A DNA stretch of 64,000 nt from Takakia lepidozioides (Eukaryota > Streptophyta > Takakiopsida > Takakiales > Takakiaceae), in contig CM060733.1 of NCBI GenBank assembly GCA_030704615.1, forward strand, positions 15,004,001-15,068,000, written 5' to 3'. Every line of letters starts with the position of its first letter. The first letter of the stretch is position 1. The notes beneath the pieces are model-generated. The model made no database searches, had not been told where the DNA came from, and was given only the letters and a program-made list of their open reading frames with translations. The translations under genes were made by a program, and so were the position numbers. Positions 58,265-64,000 of the stretch are shown in pieces.

Positions 58265-61037
58265 TTAAGCCAGGTCAGTCTGGTTCCGAACACAGTTCCC
58301 AGGCAAAAGGAACTGGAATTTGATCTGATTTTTTAGTAAATGGACTGGCAAATGGATACCAGAAGAGGAGCGAGGGACTGGGCCAAGTTTCCCAATGAGC
58401 TCCCGGAAAGTAAACTCTTCTGGCAACATGTCAAATATGTCTGCTCCACGGCATATTATATCTTGAATGCGAGCTGGATCTAAAAATGAGGGGTACCGCA
58501 CCCGGTCTGCATGCGAATATGCCTGCACAGAGATGGAAAAATGAGTACAGTTTGCTCCTGGTCAGATTTCTGATATATATCAATCTGCAAAACTTGGTGG
58601 GCCCACTTTTGACCTGGATCAATCAAGCACAAAAACCTGAACAATTAATTCCTTACAATTATTTTGTGAAGAAGATCAACATTGGTTTTGGATTTTTTGT
58701 CATTCGAAATAATTGGAACCTTACAGCTTCACTGGGATCGTTGAGTACATGTCTTACAGTTCGGCAATGGCAACAATTCATTCAATCTCATTATTATTAG
58801 GGATGTGCTCTATCTTCCTTGTTTGTATTAGTCTCATTGCTTTATGTGTTTGTTTCTCTGCTCTTTTTGCACATGGCCTCTGGCTAGGCAGTCCATATGG
58901 TTTTCTTGATCATTCTTGTTACTTCGTTCCGGCTTGACAAGAGTGAGTATGCCTTCAGGTTTTAATTTTTTCCCCTCACAAACTGATTTTAATAAATTGG
59001 GATTTCCCCCTTTCTCCAAAGGGGGGAAAAGAAGAATCTGGAAGTACTTAAAAAGTCACAAGTTACTTACTTGCATTTTGAAAACAAAATCAGTGATGTG
59101 CCTGAAGCAGAAACTGCAATGCCAGCCAGCATCTGCGAGGAGCAGGTCAGCTCTTCGTCCATGACTATAAGCGGTGGAGCCAGGCTGATAGAGACTCACA
59201 GAGGAACGCCAGCTCCCATAGTCGACAAAGAACTCAAATGAATGGAGGTAGTTCCTCATCTGGAGATGCATAGTGGGTGGAATGCCGTCACACCACTGAA
59301 GGAGTTGGATGGTGTGGGCATATGGTAGTTCATCGACATCTGCCATGATGAGCACATCTCCTTCCCTAATCCCAGACACATGCACAGCTTTGTCCATGGC
59401 TTGTCTTTGACGGGATTCAAGGACAAACGGATCTTCACCCTTTTCCAGTTGTCGACCAGGTAAGACTACGTGGATGAGTTTATCCTTAACAAAAGAGAAA
59501 CGGTCCCTGTTCTCATTGAAGAAGAGGGGTTTGGGGCGCCCTGTAAATGTTGTGTTGGACTCCAAGAGCACAAATTTTGTGACATACGGCCCCAATTCCT
59601 GCATTGCCAGAATTTTGGAGACTGAGAAAGGCGTATCTGAGCTATTCGAGCTAATGGTTGAGAGAGAAAATGTACTCATAAGACGTTGTCTGCCGTAGCC
59701 TTGTGGCCATAGACCCCGCACCCAGTTTGAGCAAAAGAAGAGGAACATACACTACCATTGTGAGGGAGGGTTGATAGAGAGAGAACTTCACAGATCACCA
59801 GATGAAAACTCCGGTGGTATTATCACCACCATCTTTTGGTATGCAGGTTTTTGGAGGAACCGGGGGAGGGACAAGAGGAAGGTATACTCAAAACCTGGAC
59901 ACAAAATTCCTAAAATCAGAAATAGGGTTGCGTGGAGAACCTTGAACCGAATCTCCAAAAGATCAAGCTCATTGCTGAAGATGACTGCATCAAAGACCCG
60001 GCGGGGTTGCTCACGAAGAAGCCAGCCATGGAGGTTACACTGTTGAGCCACTGAAACATTTTCTGCGTAGTAGTGGGGAATGACCTGCACAACAACTGGT
60101 CAGGTTAACTACTTGCCAAAAATGTAGGGAGAAAAATTGTCCGAAGGGGCCGAGACAGTACCCCTGCCCAGAGACGAAGGTGGCACTTTTAGGCCAGCAA
60201 CAGAGAGGAAGAAAATGCTCTAATTTCTGGAGCGCTTTAGCACGATGAAGACCCCTCACATCGACCTTCTGCTAAGAATCAAGCACTGCTGAGCAACTGA
60301 AACACGTAATACCAGCGAGTGGCTCATCTCTAGATAGATTTACGTCACACTTGTTTTTTAGCTAGATTCATAGCGAGATTAGAAACTATCTGAGAACATA
60401 GCTGTGGTATGGAAGCCACTTCGAGTCACTTCTATGCTTTTCATATGTTTGTACCTGAACGCCAGCTTCGATCCACTAAATATAGCTAGTCTATTCATCT
60501 ACCCTCTTGAAGCCTTCTGTCAATGAGCAACAGGGGGAGACACCGATCCTAGCATCAATATACAGGATGGAGCATAATGTCTGCCTAACGTACAAGAATC
60601 CGAAAGTGCTTCCTGTACAGCCCCGATGAATCGAGGAAACGGGCGATGATCTGCATCTCATTTCCACTAAGCAAAAGTCGGACACCAGAAGAGAAGGAAA
60701 GTACTTCTGAGTGTCCCGATTTGCCTTTCTACAGATGCAGTAGCATTTGCAGAGATCAGCCCTGAGTGGGGAATTCCCGCAGCCTCCTATGGCAGGAAGC
60801 TATGCTTAAGCTGGCTGGTTTCTCAAAATTGTGGAAGAGAGACAGAATGTGCACCTGGAATAACTTGGGCGGAGTGTCCCAAATGGGACGTAAAAAGTAG
60901 GAGATGGTGCGGCCATGGAGAAAGACAAGTGATAAGGAGACGGTAAGCGCGCACACAACCAGTAAGATCGCCGCAGTTCTGAGGCTCAGACCTCTGAGGC
61001 GCAGCTGCCTGCTACCATTTGGAATCCATCTCCTCAT
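58265..61037 (-). CDS. Family-17 glycosyltransferase (beta-1,4-mannosyl-glycoprotein GlcNAc-transferase-like)
   Basis: Four exons (61037-60855, 60084-59941, 59598-59071, 58522-58265) join in frame through GT-AG sites to give 370 residues. A single N-terminal membrane anchor (about residues 19-40, AAILLVVCALTVSLSLVFL) suggests a type II Golgi protein. Family-17 blocks include ISYFLRPIWDTPP, VIPHYYAENV, RRVFDAVIFSNELDLLEIRF, YVTKFVLLESNTTFTGRPKP, the DxD-type DVDE metal-binding motif at about 196-199 (GDVLIMADVDELPYAHTI), DAGWHCSFCFRHITDFVFKM, and GADIFDMLPEEFTFRELIGK. The expected reaction is transfer of N-acetylglucosamine to the beta-mannose of N-glycans, as known for the animal relatives. 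The start is the first ATG after an upstream in-frame stop. Intron 2 carries a LINE-tail repeat. Confidence 0.94.
59655..59745 (+). repeat. LINE-tail repeat (glycosyltransferase intron 2)
   Basis: A short GAGAG run, 'gtactcataagacgttgtctg', 'ccgtagccttgtggccatag', 'cccagtttgagcaaaaga'. It is nearly identical to the LINE 3' end at 53872-53940. It lies about 60 bases upstream of exon 3 and does not disturb the acceptor. Confidence 0.75.
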
Positions 61038-63032
61038 AGCTTCAGCACCAGAAGTTTCACCCAAAAATCTGAAGATGGCTCAAATGACCCCATTTCTCAG
61101 GATGCCATTTCGAGACTGACGACACCATTGCACAATCCACTAGAAGGCTACCCACATCTACAGAAAATCCAGCAGTCGCTGGTTCTTGACTTTGCTACCT
61201 TCTCGTTGGAACACTACCTCCATTTGTAAAGACAGCGGAAGGGGGGAGGAAGAGCGGGGATCAGAAAGGTGAATATGCGCGTGAGATTTACGCTCACGGA
61301 TGGCGGGACCTGCAACAAACCACCAGTCCACACACCGAGAGCCTGCATCCTCAGAGTCTAGACAAATTGAAGAGGCCGTGTAGGATGAAGGAGCAAGCAG
61401 CAAACACTAGCCACAAATTACGCAAGGAAGCTGACAAAAAAAAATCCTCCCCAGATATACCCACCAACATACAGAGGCGAACAGATTGAACAGAGACGCT
61501 TACACCAAACAGTATTCCCTCCAAAGACAGGAAAACGAAAATATTGAGTCACTGAGGGGGAAAAAAGTAGCAGCTGTCATGGAGCAAGATTCCTAGAGAG
61601 AGGGACGATGGTGGCAGACAGAAATCCTGGAGGCAGCATGTGGGTCTGGGTGAAGCTTCCAGCAAAGGACGGCGCGGTGGAGACAACACTGTCTAACGCA
61701 GCGCAGGATTCTAGGACAACGGATAGCGGATGGCTGCCGACGGTTGTAGCCATATTCGCCATCCCAAGTGGATTATTCTGATCGTGGATGCCCTTTAATC
61801 CTCCAGAGATCCCATGTATGTCATGCTTCTGTCGAATCCACCTTCACAGACTGGGTCAGAACAGACAAGAGTCAAGGCACTGCAGATGATCCGGAGGACC
61901 ACTTGTACATCCCCGTACCGAAGGTGGGTAGCAGCCTGCCAAGTCTGCCTGGCCCGAGTGGTGGGTGTCCCGACCAGCACCAAGTGAAACGCTGTTCTTT
62001 GAAAAAGGAGGCATCCATAGCTGCACTGTCACAAGTTATGATCCACCCCTTCGTTTTTTGGAGCTCACCTACCCCCTGCTTCAGCATTTAAAGGTCATCA
62101 AACAGGATACGTGCGGTGTTACCACTGTGTAATGTGAGTGAGATTGTTGGAGAGACAGGTAGCTAATTCTGCATTCATCAGTCAATTCACTGAAATTGAA
62201 CCTGTGCCTGTATACTGCAATGTACAGGGAAGCCACTGAGGACGTTCCTCAAGTGTATTGTGGGAGGCTGAGCCGGCAAAGTGATGACTGTGAGATAGCC
62301 TTCCTCATCTGTTCACTATCTTTACCGCTAACGCAGGATGTGATACCGATCATCTCCACATCCGATTCTGTGAAACCTTCACACGTACTATACTTACAAG
62401 AACATTCCTTCTACAAGAACCATAAGTTACCTACTTCCTTCTCTGGAAACTGTGAAAGCACTATCTCTTTGTGGCGGCTCAAAGAGTTGCAGGAGTTGAG
62501 CAGATGGACAGTATTTCTCGAAAACATGTAGGTATAATCGTGCATTCAAGTTCTAAATGTCGTGGTCACAGGATATAAACTATTCTAGTTCTGCTTTGTG
62601 TCACTTATTCGAAGTGTTGGGAAGTAAAGACATCTGCCAATTTACTGAGTGTACTGCTCAAAAGCCAACTGTTGAGGGGGAAGTTGACAGCTCAAGGAAC
62701 ATATTGAAGGGTTAAACCAAGAGACACTCTGGGCACCTGACCACTGGGCTGCCTGCCCAAATGCGCTACCAAAACCTGATTTTGTGATACATCAAGAATA
62801 TCTTGGCAGTTAGGCTGCCTGATAAGGAGCCCTTGACTGCTCTGGACACATTTTGGCTTCTCAATGCTATGCAGAGGTATCCGGTGACGAGTTTTCACGA
62901 AAAGTTGATCTGGATTAGTGCGCTCTTTCCTCATAATAGACCACCAGTACACATAATAGTGGCAGGAGGTGCCCTATGAAAGTGATGGCTTTTATACCTA
63001 TGCAACAGGTCAACTACACAATTTTGCTTGGT
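61038..63032. other. Intergenic region between glycosyltransferase and photolyase genes
   Basis: It should hold the promoter and 5' leader of the glycosyltransferase gene and the 3' end of the photolyase transcript, both on the minus strand. A 61-codon minus frame at 61762-61577 and others nearby have no known motif. No repeat family seen elsewhere in the window was recognised here. Confidence 0.45.
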
Positions 63033-63705
63033 TCATTTGTCCAGAGCTGGATGAGAGGGAGAAGTGGCAGCAGTACCCTCTTTAAGCTGCTTCTTTGTCC
63101 GAGCTACCATCTGATTGATGTTCATAATGTACCCATCTACATTGAACTTGCGTTTACAGCCTGCATAATTCATGTACCTAATCTTCCCGAAGACTGGGCG
63201 CTCCTTCCAGCCCTGGGCACCAAGAAACCCAACCAAACAAAGACTTCATTAGCAGTATGAAACCTGATTACATCTCTAAAATATACTCAAGAATCATTGA
63301 CTTTATTTACAACTCAAATGCAGTCCCCAATAAATATAAACAAACAACTGACTCATGCCTGATCATGGATGCCGCAAATGGACCACATGCAGCCGACATA
63401 GCCATTGGGATCCCTTCCATCCAATTCATACTGCATAAACAAGCATTAGAACCAGTCAGATAGAGTACAAGAGCGATCAGAATTACAGTTCCCGAAGAGC
63501 CCACTTCCATCACTATCACATGCATTTTGTCCCTGGGTAGGATAATGACACTAATGGAATCTCCAGAAGATTTGGATAGCATGTATGTACGAAACTTGAG
63601 GGAACTTTCAAACACTAAGATACCTTGTCATTGAGATAAATGGCTATGGCAAGTGCCTCCTCAGGACCAGTTGTCCACTCCAATATCTTTTTGGCCCAGT
63701 ACATT
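63033..63705 (-). CDS. Class II CPD photolyase, C-terminal exons (5' part beyond the window)
   Basis: This is a DNA repair flavoprotein that splits cyclobutane pyrimidine dimers using blue light. Three exons are seen: 63705-63624, 63430-63359 and 63212-63033. They read [20 protein letters not shown] and AIYLNDK, then [20 protein letters not shown] and IHDQ, then [29 protein letters not shown] and a short tail to the stop. These are the FAD-binding C-terminal blocks of class II photolyases (plant UVR2/PHR1 type). The donor after IHDQ is GC (CAG/GCATGA) rather than GT; the other visible sites are canonical. Earlier exons were not found between 63706 and the window end, so the gene continues beyond it, probably after a long intron. 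Confidence 0.93.
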
Positions 63706-64000
63706 CTGCCGCAATCCATCCCCATTCCCCGTCAGTGCTGATTATACAGCTCAACTCCTGCTACCACAGCCAGAGTTTGATGTGAAATGGACAGAGATTT
63801 CTGTCTGGTCCGCACCCACCCTCTCCTGTTCTAACTCCCTTGCTACACTTCTCTTTCCATTGACCACAAGCTAATTCTGTATCCTGACTGTACATCTAGT
63901 AGAAAAATAAGGATCAGAAACGTTGCATTGTAAGACACTACCAATTTGAAAAGACACATATAGCAACCAGTCTTGAGCCAAGTCAACCCCTCAGCTCAAA
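63706..64000 (-). other. Photolyase intron (window edge)
   Basis: No further photolyase exon is recognisable here, so this is taken as part of the intron upstream of the MYWAKK exon. The plus-strand frame crossing it has no known motif. Confidence 0.5.

Noticed and set aside
59056-59748. A 230-codon frame as one glycosyltransferase exon
   Set aside because: Its first 54 codons are the LINE-tail repeat and intron. Family alignment and the 'gcaatgcag' acceptor place the exon start at 59598.
63706-64000. Additional photolyase exons
   Set aside because: None of the blocks expected upstream of MYWAKK could be found on the minus strand here.

Overview
The window is nuclear DNA of a land plant. 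It has GT-AG introns, PPR-DYW and OSB organelle-protein motifs, a PP2-type F-box gene, the Polycomb protein FIE, and a dense load of plant transposon families (CACTA, hAT, Mutator-like, LINE, SINE). A homosporous lycophyte or fern would fit the intron-rich, repeat-laden texture, but I cannot prove the lineage from sequence alone.

Layout. 1-10 kb: LTR-like repeats, a Ty3/gypsy integrase scrap and long non-coding stretches with a few unrecognised exon-like segments. 10-11.5 kb: tandem repeats and a Mutator-like MITE with a clean target-site duplication. 11.7-14.8 kb: a GTCGC-rich block starting with a CACTA-like end, then a decayed tyrosine-recombinase (Crypton/DUF3504-like) gene with two introns. 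15.2-22.5 kb: a PPR-DYW pseudogene split by a 6.3 kb CACTA element. That element carries a transposase remnant, amplified PPR fragments, OSB fragments and a nested hAT element. 22.5-33 kb: repeats, including a tRNA-derived SINE family and a dispersed minisatellite, with no convincing gene.

33.5-37.6 kb: an apparently intact five-exon MFS transporter on the plus strand, with a degraded copy of its 5' end 2.8 kb upstream. 39.5-40.9 kb: an F-box/PP2-B gene on the minus strand with a one-base frameshift. 43-47.1 kb: a 120-bp satellite, an OSB-like fragment whose last exon has been amplified into a 103-bp satellite, and the end of a second CACTA element. 47.8-50.2 kb: another LTR-like copy and a foldback element.

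50.4-63.7 kb is the gene-rich end. It holds a complete 13-exon FIE (Polycomb PRC2 WD40 subunit) with a LINE in intron 7, a complete four-exon family-17 glycosyltransferase on the minus strand, and the 3' end of a class II CPD photolyase on the minus strand, cut by the window edge. These neighbours do unrelated housekeeping jobs and form no functional cluster. The unusual content is mostly in the transposons and gene-derived repeats. Exon boundaries were inferred by eye from splice signals and reading-frame continuity.
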